From contig NZ_MDSS02000001.1 of NCBI RefSeq assembly GCF_001758425.2, positions 62,001-126,000 of the forward strand: DNA of 64,000 nucleotides, given 5' to 3'. A model generated the notes under the pieces. The model worked only from the letters and a program-made list of their open reading frames with translations, searched no databases and was not told where the DNA came from. Below are positions 31,410 through 41,481 of the stretch, piece after piece (position 1 is the first letter of the stretch; each line of letters begins with the position of its first letter). Position numbers and translations under genes: made by a program. The DNA is from Nesterenkonia sp. PF2B19 (lineage in GTDB: Bacteria > Actinomycetota > Actinomycetes > Actinomycetales > Micrococcaceae).

Positions 31410-33414
31410 GGTCCTCGATGGCCTTCAGGATGCGCGCCACGGCCTCGTCGACCGGCACCTGGTTGTCCTGGCTGCCGTCACGGAAGCGGAAGGACACCGC
31501 GCCCGCGTCGGCGTCCTCACCACCGGCGATGAGCACGAACGGGATCTTGTCCTTGGAGGCGGTGCGGATCTTCTTCGGGAACCGATCGGTGCCGTCCTCC
31601 AGCTCGGCGCGCACGCCGGCGGCCCTGAGCCTGTCGATGACCTCGCCGAGGTAGTCGTTGAACGGCTCGGCCACGGGGATGCCTCGGACCTGGACCGGCG
31701 CCAGCCACGCGGGGAAGGCTCCGGCGTAGTGCTCCAGCAGAATGGCGAAGAACCGCTCGATCGATCCGAACAGGGCCCGGTGGATCATGATGGGGCGCTG
31801 TCGGGTGCCGTCCTCCGCGGCGTACTCCAGCCCGAAGCGTTCCGGAAGGTTCGGGTCCACCTGCACCGTGGACAGCTGCCACTTCCGCCCGATCGCGTCG
31901 GTGACCTTCAGGTCGATCTTCGGGCCGTAGAAGGCCGCCTCCCCCGGAATTTCGGTCAGCTTCAGACCCGAGGTCACCGCCACATTGCGCAGCGCCTGGG
32001 TGGCGTCCTCCCAGAACTGGTCGGAGCCGACCCACTTGTCCTTCTCGTCGTCCCGCATGGACAGCTCCAGCTCGAAGTCGTCCAGGCCGAAGTCACGCAG
32101 CAGCGAGACGACGAACTCGACCACCTTGGTGACCTCGTCCTCCAGCTGATCCTGCCGGACGAAGAGATGCGCGTCGTCCTGGGTGAACCCCCGCACGCGG
32201 GTCAGGCCATGCAGGGCCCCCGAACGCTCATTGCGATAGACGGTGCCGTTCTCCGCGAACCGCAGCGGCAGGTCCCGATAGCTGCGCCCCCGCTCCTTGT
32301 AGATGAGGATGTGCATGGGGCAGTTCATGGGCTTCAGGTAGTAGTCCTGGCCCTGCTTGGTGATGGTGCCCTCGTCGTCACGCTCCTCGTCCATGTGGAT
32401 GGCGGGCCACATGTCGTCCTGGTAGTTGGCGAGGTGACCTGAGGTTGCGAAGAGATCGGCCTTGGAGATGTGAGGGGTGTAGACGTAGGTGTACCCGGAC
32501 TCCAGGTGCCGCGCACGGGCGTGCTGCTCCATGATCCCGCGCACCAGCCCTCCCTTGGGATGCCAGACGGAGAGGCCGGAGCCGATCTCCTCGGGGAAGC
32601 TGAACAGGTCCAGCTCACGACCGAGCCGACGGTGGTCCCGACGTTCGGCCTCGGCGAGGCGCTCCTGATAGGCCTTGAGGTCGTCCTTCGTCGGCCAGGC
32701 GGTGCCGTAGAGGCGCTGCAGCTGAGGGTTGGTCTCTTTGCCCCGCCAGTACGCGCCCGCGGCACGCATGACGGCGTACCCGTTGGCGATGAGCTTCGTG
32801 CTGGGCAGGTGAGGCCCCCGGCACAGATCCGCCCAGACCTTCTCCCCCTTGCGGTTCACGTTGTGATAGATCGTGATGACGTCGCCCCCGACCTCGACGT
32901 CGGCCCCGTCCGCGGACCCGCCTCCGTCGCCGCCGAGCAGCTCCAGCTTGTAGGGCTCCTCAGCCATCTGCCGCTTCGCCTCGGCGAGGTCGACCACTTC
33001 GCGTTCGAAGGTCTGCCCCGACTTCACGATCTTCTGCATCGCCTTCTCGATCTTCTTCAGATCCTCCGGCGTGAACGGCTCCTCGACGTCGAAGTCGAAG
33101 TAGAAGCCGTCCGTGATGTAGGGACCGATGCCCAGCTTGGCCCCGGGGAAGAGCTGCTGGACGGCCTGGGCCATGACGTGGGCGGTCGAGTGCCGCAGGA
33201 CGTCGAGCCCTTCCGGCTCGCTGATGTCCACCGGCTCGACCACGGCGCCGGCCGGGATCTCCCGCGACAGGTCCCAGACCTCTCCGTCGACACGCATCAC
33301 CACAGTCGTCGCCTGGTCCGCGAAGAGGGTGATCCCGGTGGTGCCCGGCGCGATGCCGGTGGCCTCGCCGTCGATCGTGATGGTGATCTTCTCGGACACT
33401 GCGTTCTCGGACAC
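31399..33414 (-). CDS. thrS: Threonyl-tRNA synthetase
   Basis: Charges tRNA-Thr. 671 residues, normal length. It has an N-terminal TGS domain ([20 protein letters not shown]) and the editing domain ([25 protein letters not shown], ending near [12 protein letters not shown]). The class II catalytic domain follows with zinc ligands ([24 protein letters not shown]) and [32 protein letters not shown]. The anticodon-binding domain ends LKAIEDREA. First gene of the thrS-HIT-pgsA operon, with overlapping coding ends. Confidence 0.96.
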   Translation of the reverse strand: MSENAVSEKITITIDGEATGIAPGTTGITLFADQATTVVMRVDGEVWDLSREIPAGAVVEPVDISEPEGLDVLRHSTAHVMAQAVQQLFPGAKLGIGPYITDGFYFDFDVEEPFTPEDLKKIEKAMQKIVKSGQTFEREVVDLAEAKRQMAEEPYKLELLGGDGGGSADGADVEVGGDVITIYHNVNRKGEKVWADLCRGPHLPSTKLIANGYAVMRAAGAYWRGKETNPQLQRLYGTAWPTKDDLKAYQERLAEAERRDHRRLGRELDLFSFPEEIGSGLSVWHPKGGLVRGIMEQHARARHLESGYTYVYTPHISKADLFATSGHLANYQDDMWPAIHMDEERDDEGTITKQGQDYYLKPMNCPMHILIYKERGRSYRDLPLRFAENGTVYRNERSGALHGLTRVRGFTQDDAHLFVRQDQLEDEVTKVVEFVVSLLRDFGLDDFELELSMRDDEKDKWVGSDQFWEDATQALRNVAVTSGLKLTEIPGEAAFYGPKIDLKVTDAIGRKWQLSTVQVDPNLPERFGLEYAAEDGTRQRPIMIHRALFGSIERFFAILLEHYAGAFPAWLAPVQVRGIPVAEPFNDYLGEVIDRLRAAGVRAELEDGTDRFPKKIRTASKDKIPFVLIAGGEDADAGAVSFRFRDGSQDNQVPVDEAVARILKAIEDREA

Positions 33415-33588
33415 GGGGAACGGTTCTCCTCACGGATCGGCCGACGTCGCCGGCCAGGGGCAGGACACAACAGACCCTTCGAGAGGGTCACCAGTGATTC
33501 TACGGGAATCGGCGACCGCCCACGCATTCGGCCCGGGCCTGCCGGAGCGCGCCGCCGCGCCTCGACTCCGCCCGCGCCCGCAGGCCGG

Positions 33589-34509
33589 TCACCGTTGGCA
33601 GCCAGGGCACCAATAGAGGGTGCGACCCTGGAGCTCTCGGGCGGCGATGGCCTCTCCGCACCGCAGGCAGGGGGTCCCGTGATGCCGGTAGACCCAGTGG
33701 CGACGTTCTGCCTCCGGATGCGAGGAGACCCGATAGTCATGCGTGGCCTCGGACGGCGGCGGATCCGGGGTCCGCACCGTGCGGATCACGCCCTCCCGGA
33801 CTCCGTCCCGCAGCTGGTCGGTGAGTCGGCGCCACAGCGCGGCGGCCTGCTCCGCCGGGAGCTGTCGTGCGGGCATGTCCGGGTCGAGGCGCTCCAGGAA
33901 AAGCGACTCCGCCCGATAGATGTTCCCGACCCCGGCGATCACACTCTGGTCCATCAGCGCGGCGGCCAGCGGGGTCCGACGTCGAGCCAGGCGTCCGGCG
34001 AAGCTCTCGATCATGTCATCGAGGGTCGCCCCCTCCGGCTGACGCAGCGGATCGGGACCGAGCCGGGCGATCACCTCGCGGTGCTCCTCGGCGGTGAGGA
34101 CCGCACACCTCGACGGTCCGCGGAGATCTGCCCATCCGTGAGGAGAGCGGATCCGGGCTCGGACCGCGCCCTCCGGAGCGGTGGGGACGATCCAGCCGTC
34201 GTCGTCGCGCCGAATGTCCCAGGCTTGCGCGGCGGCACGGGGTGCGCCCAGTGTGGCGGCGCCGTCGAAGGACTCGTCCCCCCGGAAGCTGAACGCCCCG
34301 TACAGGCCCAGGTGGACTTGCCAGACGTGGTGGCCGACGCGCACGAAGAGGTGCTTGCCCCAGGCCTCTGCCTGCTCCGGGGCACGTCCGTCCAGAAGGG
34401 CCGCGCCCGCGGCGAACCGGCCCTGCGGCGAGGTGACCTTCCACATCCTGCCCACGAACAGGTCGCCGATCTGCCGGGCGAGCCGGTGCAGCGTGTGTCC
34501 TTCAGGCAT
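33589..34509 (-). CDS. Fpg/Nei family DNA glycosylase (Nei2-like)
   Basis: Base-excision repair enzyme that removes oxidised bases and nicks the DNA. 306 residues. The N-terminal MPEGHTLHRLA provides the catalytic Pro2 and Glu3, and HTLHR marks the Nei2-like actinobacterial branch. H2TH motifs are seen in LAAALMDQSVIAGVGNIYRAESLFLERL. The C-terminal zinc finger has four cysteines (CLRCGEAI...YWCPGC). It lies 22 bp after rpiB on the same strand and is probably co-transcribed with it. Confidence 0.92.
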   Translation of the reverse strand: MPEGHTLHRLARQIGDLFVGRMWKVTSPQGRFAAGAALLDGRAPEQAEAWGKHLFVRVGHHVWQVHLGLYGAFSFRGDESFDGAATLGAPRAAAQAWDIRRDDDGWIVPTAPEGAVRARIRSPHGWADLRGPSRCAVLTAEEHREVIARLGPDPLRQPEGATLDDMIESFAGRLARRRTPLAAALMDQSVIAGVGNIYRAESLFLERLDPDMPARQLPAEQAAALWRRLTDQLRDGVREGVIRTVRTPDPPPSEATHDYRVSSHPEAERRHWVYRHHGTPCLRCGEAIAARELQGRTLYWCPGCQR

Positions 34510-34531
34510 AGCTCGTCTCAGTCGTCGGTGC

Positions 34532-35005
34532 TCAGTCGACGATCTCGCCGGACTCCTCGTAGCGGGTGATCTTGCCGATCCGGCGCGCGTGACGCTCCTC
34601 GTCGGTCCACTGGGCGGTCAGGAACGCCTCGACGATCTCGGTGGCTTCCGCGACGCTGTGCTGGCGGCCGCCGAGCCCCACGACGTTGGCATCGTTGTGC
34701 TCGCGGGCCAGCCGGGCCGTGTCCAGGTTCCAGGCCAGCGCGGCCCGGATGCCACGGACCTTGTTGGCGGCGATCTGCTCCCCATTGCCGGAGCCGCCCA
34801 AGACGATGCCCAGAGAGTCCATGCCCTGGCGACGGTCCTCGGCCACAGCCTCGGCGGCGCGCAGGCAGAACGCCGGGTAGTCGTCGAGCGCGTCATACTC
34901 CTGCGGACCGTGGTCGATCATCTCGTAGCCCTGGGCGCTGAGGTGCTTCACGAGGTGGGCGGAGAGCTCCATGCCGGCGTGGTCGGTGGCGATGTGGACG
35001 CGCAT
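34532..35005 (-). CDS. rpiB: Ribose-5-phosphate isomerase B
   Basis: Interconverts ribose-5-phosphate and ribulose-5-phosphate in the pentose phosphate pathway. 157 residues. MRVHIATDHAG is the substrate-binding start. GIVLGGSGNGEQIAANKV has Glu76 in the place used as catalytic base by the mycobacterial enzyme, where E. coli RpiB has a Cys. NDANVVGLGGRQHS is also conserved. It sits just upstream of the Nei-like gene. Confidence 0.95.
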   Translation of the reverse strand: MRVHIATDHAGMELSAHLVKHLSAQGYEMIDHGPQEYDALDDYPAFCLRAAEAVAEDRRQGMDSLGIVLGGSGNGEQIAANKVRGIRAALAWNLDTARLAREHNDANVVGLGGRQHSVAEATEIVEAFLTAQWTDEERHARRIGKITRYEESGEIVD

Positions 35006-35188
35006 GTCAGGCGGTGTTCCTCTCGAGGGACGTCAGGTGGCGGGCGACTCATCGACGCCACCTGGTGCTGTGGCGCCGATGACATCCTATGAGGAAATCG
35101 CGCTCGTCCTGGAACGCGTTGCGCCGCGAGGGGAGCCTGCCCGACGGACGGTATCGTGAGAGGCACAGGCACCACAGATGGGGAGAGC

Positions 35189-36403
35189 ATGCAGATCGAC
35201 CAGCACACCTTCCGGGTGGAGGTGGCCTGGAGTGACGACGGCGGAACGACCGGGCCCCGAGACTACCGACGCGAGCACACCGTCACAGCGGTGCTGAGCG
35301 AGCGGGAGTCCTCGCGCGGGCTGGAGTCCCCGCCTCCGCTGACGGGGTCCGCGGCCCGGGCCTTCCATGGCGACGCTGAACGGTGGAACCCGGAGCAGCT
35401 TCTGCTCGCCGCCCTGGCACAGTGCCATACCCTCTCCTATCTGCACGCGGCCGCCGCGGCGGGTGTGGTGGTGACCGCGATGACCGTGCACGGCACGGCC
35501 GAGCTTCGGGTCCACGGCGACGGTTCCGGGGAGATCACCGCGGCAGTCCTCCGCGCCGAGGTGACGCTGGCCGATGAGAGCCGGCGCGCACGGGCCGATC
35601 AGCTGCATGCCGAGGCCGCCGAGCGGTGCTTCATCGCCCGGAGCGTGAACTTCCCGGTCACCCATGAACCGGTGTCCCCGTTCCGGTCCACCGGCGCCTT
35701 CGACCGCGGCACCTCCCCCAGCAGATCCACTCCACCCGAGGCTTCCGCACCTCAGGGGTCCGCACGCGAGGGCTCGGAGGATCGGGCCCCTCGTCCCCAG
35801 TTCTCGCGCCGCCTCGGTGCTCCGATCGCCACAGTCCGTCCGGTGGGACGCCCCCCGTCGCAGGTGAGCGGCCTCCCGTCGACGGAACGGCCCACCACGG
35901 AGCCGCCCTCCGCCGAAGGAGAATCGTCCTCCGACCATGCGGCGACGGCGTCCTCCCGTCCCGCCAGTGCCGACATGGGATACCTGCCCGCACCCGGAGG
36001 ACTGCCGATGGGTGACCCTGCACCGTCCCCGGATCAGAAGTCCTTCTTCGAGGAGGTGGGCGGCCACGAGACCTTCCAGCGGATCGTCGACGTCTTCTAC
36101 GACCAGGTGGCCGAGGACCCCGATTTCCGCGCGATGTATCCCGAGGAGGACCTCGAGCCCGCCAAGCGCCGGCTGCTGATGTTCCTCGAGCAGTACTGGG
36201 GCGGGCCCCGGACCTACCAGGCCGAACGCGGCCATCCGCGACTGAGGATGCGCCACATGCCTTTCCGCGTCGATGCCCAGGCGCGAGACACCTGGCTGCG
36301 GTACATGCGACGAGCGGTGGAGGCCGCAGACCTGTCCCCGATGCATGAACAGATCCTCTGGGACTACCTGGAGCGGGCGGCCCACTCCATGGTCAACAGC
36401 TGA
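35189..36403 (+). CDS. OsmC family protein fused in frame to a truncated haemoglobin
   Basis: One open frame of 404 residues with two recognisable parts. Residues about 1-165 are OsmC-like (peroxide-detoxifying family; [24 protein letters not shown] with the reactive Cys, and [15 protein letters not shown]). Residues about 166-284 are a Pro/Ser/Arg-rich linker of low complexity. Residues about 285-404 are a group II truncated globin ([63 protein letters not shown] with the proximal His). In related genomes these are, to my knowledge, usually separate neighbours. An internal ATG at 36008 has an excellent ribosome binding site, so free globin may be the main product. ATG 35189 follows GGGGAGAGC; a GTG at 35156 is also open. 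Confidence 0.8.
   Translation: MQIDQHTFRVEVAWSDDGGTTGPRDYRREHTVTAVLSERESSRGLESPPPLTGSAARAFHGDAERWNPEQLLLAALAQCHTLSYLHAAAAAGVVVTAMTVHGTAELRVHGDGSGEITAAVLRAEVTLADESRRARADQLHAEAAERCFIARSVNFPVTHEPVSPFRSTGAFDRGTSPSRSTPPEASAPQGSAREGSEDRAPRPQFSRRLGAPIATVRPVGRPPSQVSGLPSTERPTTEPPSAEGESSSDHAATASSRPASADMGYLPAPGGLPMGDPAPSPDQKSFFEEVGGHETFQRIVDVFYDQVAEDPDFRAMYPEEDLEPAKRRLLMFLEQYWGGPRTYQAERGHPRLRMRHMPFRVDAQARDTWLRYMRRAVEAADLSPMHEQILWDYLERAAHSMVNS
35996..36010 (+). promoter_or_regulatory. Internal ribosome binding site and start for the globin part
   Basis: GGAGGA at 35996-36001, a 6-nt spacer, then ATG at 36008-36010 in the same frame as the upstream OsmC part. It would give a 131-residue globin beginning [11 protein letters not shown]. 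The match to the anti-Shine-Dalgarno sequence is stronger than that of most genes in the window. Confidence 0.7.
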
Positions 36404-36433
36404 ATCATGCCGCGGCGTGAACCGCGCCGCCGC

Positions 36434-36877
36434 TCAGATCCCGGTCCGGCGGCACAAGATATGACCACCGGCTGAGCTCAGGCGCAGCCAGCGACCCAGA
36501 CCGTGCACGGCGGTGCGCCCGCCGGAGGCCTCCGGGCTCAGGAAGTTCAGCGCGTGAGAACCGAACGCCGCACCGGCCGGAACCGCCTGCGCCGCTGCCG
36601 AGGCCGCCGTCCCCTCGGACGCAGCGGGGCCGTCAGCGGGATCCGCAGGTGCCGACTCGGCCTGCACATCGTCCGTGGAGGCGCCCGCGGTGGACTCAGC
36701 CGCAGTCTCAGCGAGGCTGCGGCCCCAGACCCGCTCACGGACCTGCTCCACGACCGCCGCGCCGGCCGTCTCCGGCACGGTCCGGGCGATCTCCGCGATG
36801 CCGTGCTCGGCTGCGGCACGCACGACGTCGTCCTCCAGCTCCCCCAGGGGCTGCCATCCCGTGCGCGGGGGCGTCAC
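36434..36877 (-). CDS. Hypothetical protein, coupled to the gene upstream
   Basis: 147 residues, GTG start. The N-terminal half is TGWQPLGELEDDVVRAAAEHGIAEIARTVPETAGAAVVEQVRERVWG. A variable Ala/Ser/Asp linker follows, then a C-terminal PAGAAFGSHALNFLSPE. I do not recognise a domain; it looks like an uncharacterised Micrococcaceae protein. The GTG overlaps the stop of the preceding gene as GTGA, a classic coupling arrangement. The adjacency could also be a single gene split by a frameshift, but the tight overlap favours two genes. Confidence 0.6.
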   Translation of the reverse strand: MTPPRTGWQPLGELEDDVVRAAAEHGIAEIARTVPETAGAAVVEQVRERVWGRSLAETAAESTAGASTDDVQAESAPADPADGPAASEGTAASAAAQAVPAGAAFGSHALNFLSPEASGGRTAVHGLGRWLRLSSAGGHILCRRTGI

Positions 36878-37260
36878 GGCGGCCCACGCACGCTCAGCCG
36901 GCTCGGCGGCAGCGGCAGCACGGTCTCCGCCGGGTTCATCCGGGCGAGACGCTCGGTGATCGCGCTCAGCTCCACGGTGACGTCGGCTCGGGACGACCGG
37001 GTCAGAGCCATGGTGCGCAGCCCCAGCACCGCAGGCAGTCGACCCACCAAGGAGCTGGGCGTCATCACCGGCACCCAGGCGGCCAGCACCGTGCCCACGG
37101 CCTGCAGCCGGACGCCCTGCTCCTGGATCCGGCGGGCACGCCGGATATAGGTGTGCAGGTCCTGCAGGGCCACGGCCTCCGCGAAGTGCAGCTCCCGCGG
37201 CTCCTCAGAGGCGCGCGCGGAGGAGGGGTCGGGCGAACGGGGTCCGGGGGTGCTCGTCAT
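36874..37260 (-). CDS. Hypothetical protein, first of a coupled pair
   Basis: 128 residues from ATG 37260, preceded by GGAAG at usable spacing; the ORF is open to 37323. The main segment is ELHFAEAVALQDLHTYIRRARRIQEQGVRLQAVGTVLAAWVPVMTPSSL, predicted mostly helical, then LPAVLGLRTMALTRSSRADVTVELSAITERLARM. No known domain is evident. It ends in a 4-bp overlap with the next gene and is divergent from the thioesterase gene. Confidence 0.6.
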   Translation of the reverse strand: MTSTPGPRSPDPSSARASEEPRELHFAEAVALQDLHTYIRRARRIQEQGVRLQAVGTVLAAWVPVMTPSSLVGRLPAVLGLRTMALTRSSRADVTVELSAITERLARMNPAETVLPLPPSRLSVRGPP

Positions 37261-37498
37261 GGCGGCCATTCTTCCATCTGCCGCTTCGGGGACCGGTCCC
37301 CGTGGAGGTCTGTGACGGGGCATGTCCGCACGGGGCGCTCACCGTCACCGACACACCGCAGCGGCTCACGGGGCCGCCCCGCAGAGCCTGCCGCTGACCA
37401 CGCGCTGCGCTCGGTAGAGTGGTGTTCAGTCCCGCCCCGTACCAGCCGGTACCATCCTGTGCCGCCCTCCCCACCAGCCCGCCCCCTCCGGAGGTCCC

Positions 37499-38524
37499 AT
37501 GTCTGAGCGTCCGTACCGCGTCCCCACCCCCGCAGAAGCCGTGGACCGTCTGGTGGGCATGCTGGACCTCGAGGATCTCGTCCCGGCCGACGGCGAGCCC
37601 GGCGCAGAGGATCTCTTCCTGGGACCGGTCTTCGACCAGGCCTTCTGGCGAGTCTTCGGGGGTCAGGTGCTCGCCCAGTCGGCGATCGCCGCGATGAGGA
37701 CCGTGGATCCGGAGCGAGTCATCCACTCCGTCCACGGATACTTCCTCCGCCCCGGTGATGCCACCAAACCGATCGAGATCGGCGTCGAGCGGCTCCGCGA
37801 CGGGGGCTCGTTCTCCGCCCGACGCAGCCACGCATATCAGGACGGGCGGCCGATCCTGTCGATGATCGCGTCCTTCCAGCGGCCGTCCCCGGGGCCGACG
37901 CATCAGCAGGACATGCCGCTGGACATCCCCGGACCGGAGGAGCTCGCCGCCCCGCATGAGCTCGTCGGGCACGTGAAGCACCCTGTCATGCAGGAGTGGG
38001 CCCACGGCAGGCCCTTCGAGATCCGTCATGTGGACCGCCCCATCTACTTGGAGGAGGACACGCTGCCCCGGGCCGCCAACGCGGTGTGGATGCGCACCCG
38101 CGGCCCGCTGCCGGACGATCCGAACGTCCACCGGGCGGCGATCCTCTATGCCTCCGACTACACGTTGTTGGAGCCGGTCCTGCGACGCCACGGGCTGTAC
38201 TGGGCCAAGCCGGGGATGAAGGTGGCCTCCTTGGACCACGCGATGTGGTGGCACCGGGAGGCGCGCGCTGACGAGTGGCTCCTCTACATCCAGCGCAGCC
38301 CGAGCGCCCAGAGCTCGCGCGGACTGGGTGCGGGCGCCATCTACACCCGTGACGGAGCCCTGGTGGCCACCGTGGCTCAGGAGGGCATGGTGCGTCGTCC
38401 CCACGGACTGAAGCCGCGCATCCAGGAGCGCGTCCAGCAGTCGATGGTGCGCAGTTCACGCACCCAACGTCGTCTTGAGCGGCAGTATGGCAGCACATGG
38501 GCCTCCCGCTATTTCACCCGATGA
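37499..38524 (+). CDS. tesB: Acyl-CoA thioesterase II
   Basis: Hydrolyses acyl-CoA thioesters; TesB-type double hotdog fold. 341 residues, slightly longer than E. coli TesB. Motifs: FWRVFGGQVLAQSAIAA near the start of hotdog one, VHSVHGYFLRPGD and SFSARRSHAYQDGRPILSMIASFQ. The second hotdog has LYASDYTLLEPVLRRHG, ASLDHAMWWHR and LGAGAIYTRDGALVATVAQEGMVR. The catalytic Asp of the second half is in the ASLDHAMW segment. ATG 37499 follows GGAGG at 37490-37494. Confidence 0.92.
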   Translation: MSERPYRVPTPAEAVDRLVGMLDLEDLVPADGEPGAEDLFLGPVFDQAFWRVFGGQVLAQSAIAAMRTVDPERVIHSVHGYFLRPGDATKPIEIGVERLRDGGSFSARRSHAYQDGRPILSMIASFQRPSPGPTHQQDMPLDIPGPEELAAPHELVGHVKHPVMQEWAHGRPFEIRHVDRPIYLEEDTLPRAANAVWMRTRGPLPDDPNVHRAAILYASDYTLLEPVLRRHGLYWAKPGMKVASLDHAMWWHREARADEWLLYIQRSPSAQSSRGLGAGAIYTRDGALVATVAQEGMVRRPHGLKPRIQERVQQSMVRSSRTQRRLERQYGSTWASRYFTR

Positions 38525-38572
38525 GCTGTCTCGCCCGCTTCTCCGGCGCGTCGCCTGGCATGATGCGCCGCC

Positions 38573-39823
38573 TCATCCGGTGAAGGCCGAGGCTGGGCTC
38601 AGACTGCGGTAGAGGCGCAGGCTCGCCGTCGCCGTCGCCGCCCAGGAGTATTCTTCGGCTCGCACGGCCGCCGTCGTGCTGTACCGCTCCCAGGCGCGCC
38701 GGTGGAGGACCAGCCAGCGCATCTGTTCCGCCCATGCCGCGGGGTCCAGCGACCTGATGAGCCGGCCGCTCCGGCGGTGGGTGACCAGTTCGGAGAGCCC
38801 ACCGACGTCATGAGCCAACACCGGGGTCCCACAGGCCATCGCCTCCAAGGCCACCAGCCCGAAGGACTCGCTGTAGGAGGGCATCAGCACAGCGTCGGAG
38901 TCGCGGAACAGGGATGCGAGCTCGGGGTGCGGCAGCGGGTCTGTGGTGCGCACCAGATCCGCCACTCCGTGGTCGGCGGCCAGTCGCCCGATGTCCAGGG
39001 CATCGTCGCCGCTCTGGCGACCCGCCACTGTGAGCTCCACCGGAGTGTCAGGCATCACCCTGCGGAACAGTCCCAGCGCCTCCACGGCGACCTGCGGGCC
39101 CTTATGGGGCTGCAGGCGTCCGGCGAAGGTCAGCCGCAGAGGTCGGCCCTCCAGGCTGAGGCGGGGGTCCTCGCCTTCGGGCGGGTGGAAGACGCTGAGG
39201 TCGACGCCGGGGCGCACCGAGGTCACGTCTTCCGCCTCCACGCCGAAGAGCCGCACCAGGTCGTCACGTTCGCGGGCGGTGTTCGCCGTCAGGGCGTCCG
39301 CTGAGCGTGCGATGGCCGCCTCGGCCGCGTCGCGACGGTGGTCCTCCGTCGCCGCCGGATCGCACTCCTGCTTCACCGCGCCGATCGTGTGCATGGTATG
39401 GACCAGCGGCACCTGCAGTCTGCGCGCCATCAGGGTGCCGGCCAGGCCGGAGATCCAGTAATGGGAGTGCACCGTGGTCACCTCGGTGCCGTCGACGGCG
39501 GCCAGGCTTCGCAGCGCGCGCCTGGCGAGGGACTCGACATCGTCGACGAGGCGATTCTTGCCGCCCGGTCCTCCCGCGCGCAGCTGGTGGACCCGCCTCC
39601 CGTCGTCGAGCAGGCGCACGTGGTCGTCGTCGTCACCGGTGGTGACCAGGTCGACGCAGACCCCGGCGGCCCTCAAGGCCCGGGACAGCGAGTTCACGTA
39701 GACGTTGAGTCCGCCGGCATCGCCCGCGCCGGCCTGGGCCAGCGGAGAGGTGTGCAGACTCACCATCACGATGCGGAGCGGCGAGGGCCCTCCGCAGGGG
39801 AGCGTGGTGGTGGCGGTGGCCAA
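38573..39823 (-). CDS. mshA: GT4 glycosyltransferase, D-inositol 3-phosphate glycosyltransferase-like (MshA)
   Basis: First enzyme of mycothiol synthesis if the assignment holds: it joins GlcNAc to inositol 3-phosphate. About 416 residues. The N-terminal RIVMVSLHTSPLAQAGAGDAGGLNVYVNSLSRAL carries the MshA-type HTSPLAQ-x-G-x-GDAGG-x-NVYV motif. VHSHYWISGLAG, VHTMHTIGAVK and VRPGVDLSVFHPP also match. The C-terminal donor-binding part has AGRLQPHKGPQVAVEAL and PSYSESFGLVALEAMACGTPVLAHDVGG. TTG at 39823 after GGAGGA is the likely start; the frame is open to 40090. Convergent with tesB. Confidence 0.85.
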   Translation of the reverse strand: MATATTTLPCGGPSPLRIVMVSLHTSPLAQAGAGDAGGLNVYVNSLSRALRAAGVCVDLVTTGDDDDHVRLLDDGRRVHQLRAGGPGGKNRLVDDVESLARRALRSLAAVDGTEVTTVHSHYWISGLAGTLMARRLQVPLVHTMHTIGAVKQECDPAATEDHRRDAAEAAIARSADALTANTARERDDLVRLFGVEAEDVTSVRPGVDLSVFHPPEGEDPRLSLEGRPLRLTFAGRLQPHKGPQVAVEALGLFRRVMPDTPVELTVAGRQSGDDALDIGRLAADHGVADLVRTTDPLPHPELASLFRDSDAVLMPSYSESFGLVALEAMACGTPVLAHDVGGLSELVTHRRSGRLIRSLDPAAWAEQMRWLVLHRRAWERYSTTAAVRAEEYSWAATATASLRLYRSLSPASAFTG

Positions 39824-40023
39824 GATGCTGGTCCTCCGTGGGCGGCTGATGCGGTGCAGGTGACCGGAGCTCCGGTCAGCCGTCCGACTCTGGTCACGAC
39901 GGCTCTCTCCATTGTGCCTGAGCCGCGGCCTTCCGCGCGCCCTGCGTCGCGCCAGTATCGGGAGACGGACCGCTCTCGGCCATCCGGACGGCAGGCTCGG
40001 AGCGCCGTGGCCCATCCTCCAGT

Positions 40024-41480
40024 TCAGCGCCGGAGATAGTCCGCACATCCGGCCGCAGCGTCCTCCCCCACCTCGCGGGTGAAGACCCACAGGCCCTCAT
40101 CGTCCTCGATCACCGGCTCGAAGCCGAGTCGGTCCGCCCGGGCGAAGGCCTCCTGAGGAGTCAGCGGGTCACTGCCGCCCAGCTCGTCGACACGGTCATC
40201 GATGATGAGCCACATCAGGCGATCCTCATCCGTGGTGCCGTTGAGCCCGACCCTCGTCCGGTCCACCAGATGGGGCACGGCGGTGTCCGCTGCCTCGACA
40301 CAGACACCGTCGGGGATCCGATCCACCGCACGGAGGTGGGCCTCGGCCCGGTCCGTCATGGTCCAGTTGTCCCCGGTGAGCGTCCGCTGGAAGGGGAACA
40401 CCTGGGGGAAGAGCAACGTGCCCACCAGGGTCACCGCCAGCACCGTCGACGGCAGGGCGACCGCGATCCGCCGTCCGGCGCGCGGACCGGTGCGGCCTGC
40501 GATCCGCCGGACGACGTCCAGGGCGGCGAGCAGGAACACCGGGGCGAGGATCGCGTCGTACTGGTAGACAGGGGCCCAGACGTTGAGCCTGTCGTTGAAC
40601 AGGCGTGACAGGAGGATGGGGGCCCCGATGATCACATACGGGGAGACGAAGGGCAGGAGCCAGAGCGGGAGGAAGTGGAGCAGCCACAGGCCCACCTTCA
40701 GGGGGTGGTCGAACAGGACTGCGACGGCGTGCCAGGCTGGGTGAGCATGAACACCACCGCGGCCCCCGCCGAGGCGCCCAGAGCGGTGTACTCCCAATAT
40801 CCGAACTCCCCCGCCGGAGAGAAGTGCGGGATGACGACCTCCGTGGCGAACCAGAATCCCAGTACGCCCAGGGCGGCGGTGACGGCCGCCGGGAGCCACA
40901 GACGACGGATCGCCAGCACGAGTGCGACCGCCAGCAGGGTCACGCCCAGATCCTCGCGGACCAGCAGCAGCGCGGCCGAGAGCCCGACCGCCAGCCATGG
41001 GCGGTGGCGTTCCATGGCCCAGATCACCCACGCGATGAGCGGCACACCGAACGCGATCTCGTGGAAGTCCCAGTTGACCATCGCCTGGAACGGCCAGAAG
41101 AGCAGCACCGCGGCCGCGCTGAGGATGGCCGGACCGTGACTGAACCAGGATCTGACCACCAGGTACACCGGGACCGCGGTGGAGACCAACAGCGCCGTCA
41201 TGGCGACGTTCAGCATGCGGGGGTCGCCCCAGATCCAGTACAGCGGGGCCAGGGAGGCGATGATCGGGTGGAAATGATCCCCGAGCAGGTGGAAGTCTTC
41301 GCCCTTGATCGGCACGATCGGCGCCTCGAACAGCGCATACTGACGCACCGCCTGGTCGAAGATGCCCAGGTCATAGCCCTTGGCCTCGAAGTTGCGGAAC
41401 CGCAGCAGCGAATGTGCCAGGTACAGCAAAGAGGCCGCCGTCATCACGGCGGCCAGCTGCCATCTCTGTGAACGCGTCAA
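40024..41480 (-). CDS. DUF2079 multi-pass membrane protein, one frameshift
   Basis: About 486 residues when joined. The N-terminal half is FRNFEAKGYDLGIFDQAVRQYALFEAPIVPIKGEDFHLLGDHFHPIIASLAPLYWIW, described in part. This DxGxxDQ and HFxP pattern is typical of DUF2079, a GT-C-like family of large polytopic proteins. Several transmembrane helices follow. Near 40735 the sequence continues in the next frame (WHAVAVLFDHPLKVGLWLLHFLPLWLLPF) to 40024; one missing base in the CAGCC/TGGCAC context explains it. The function is unknown; glycosyl transfer is inferred from fold relatives. The frame opens with TTG 41480, 2 bp from the tRNA; ATG 41444 is an alternative. Confidence 0.75.
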
Positions 41481-41481
41481 G

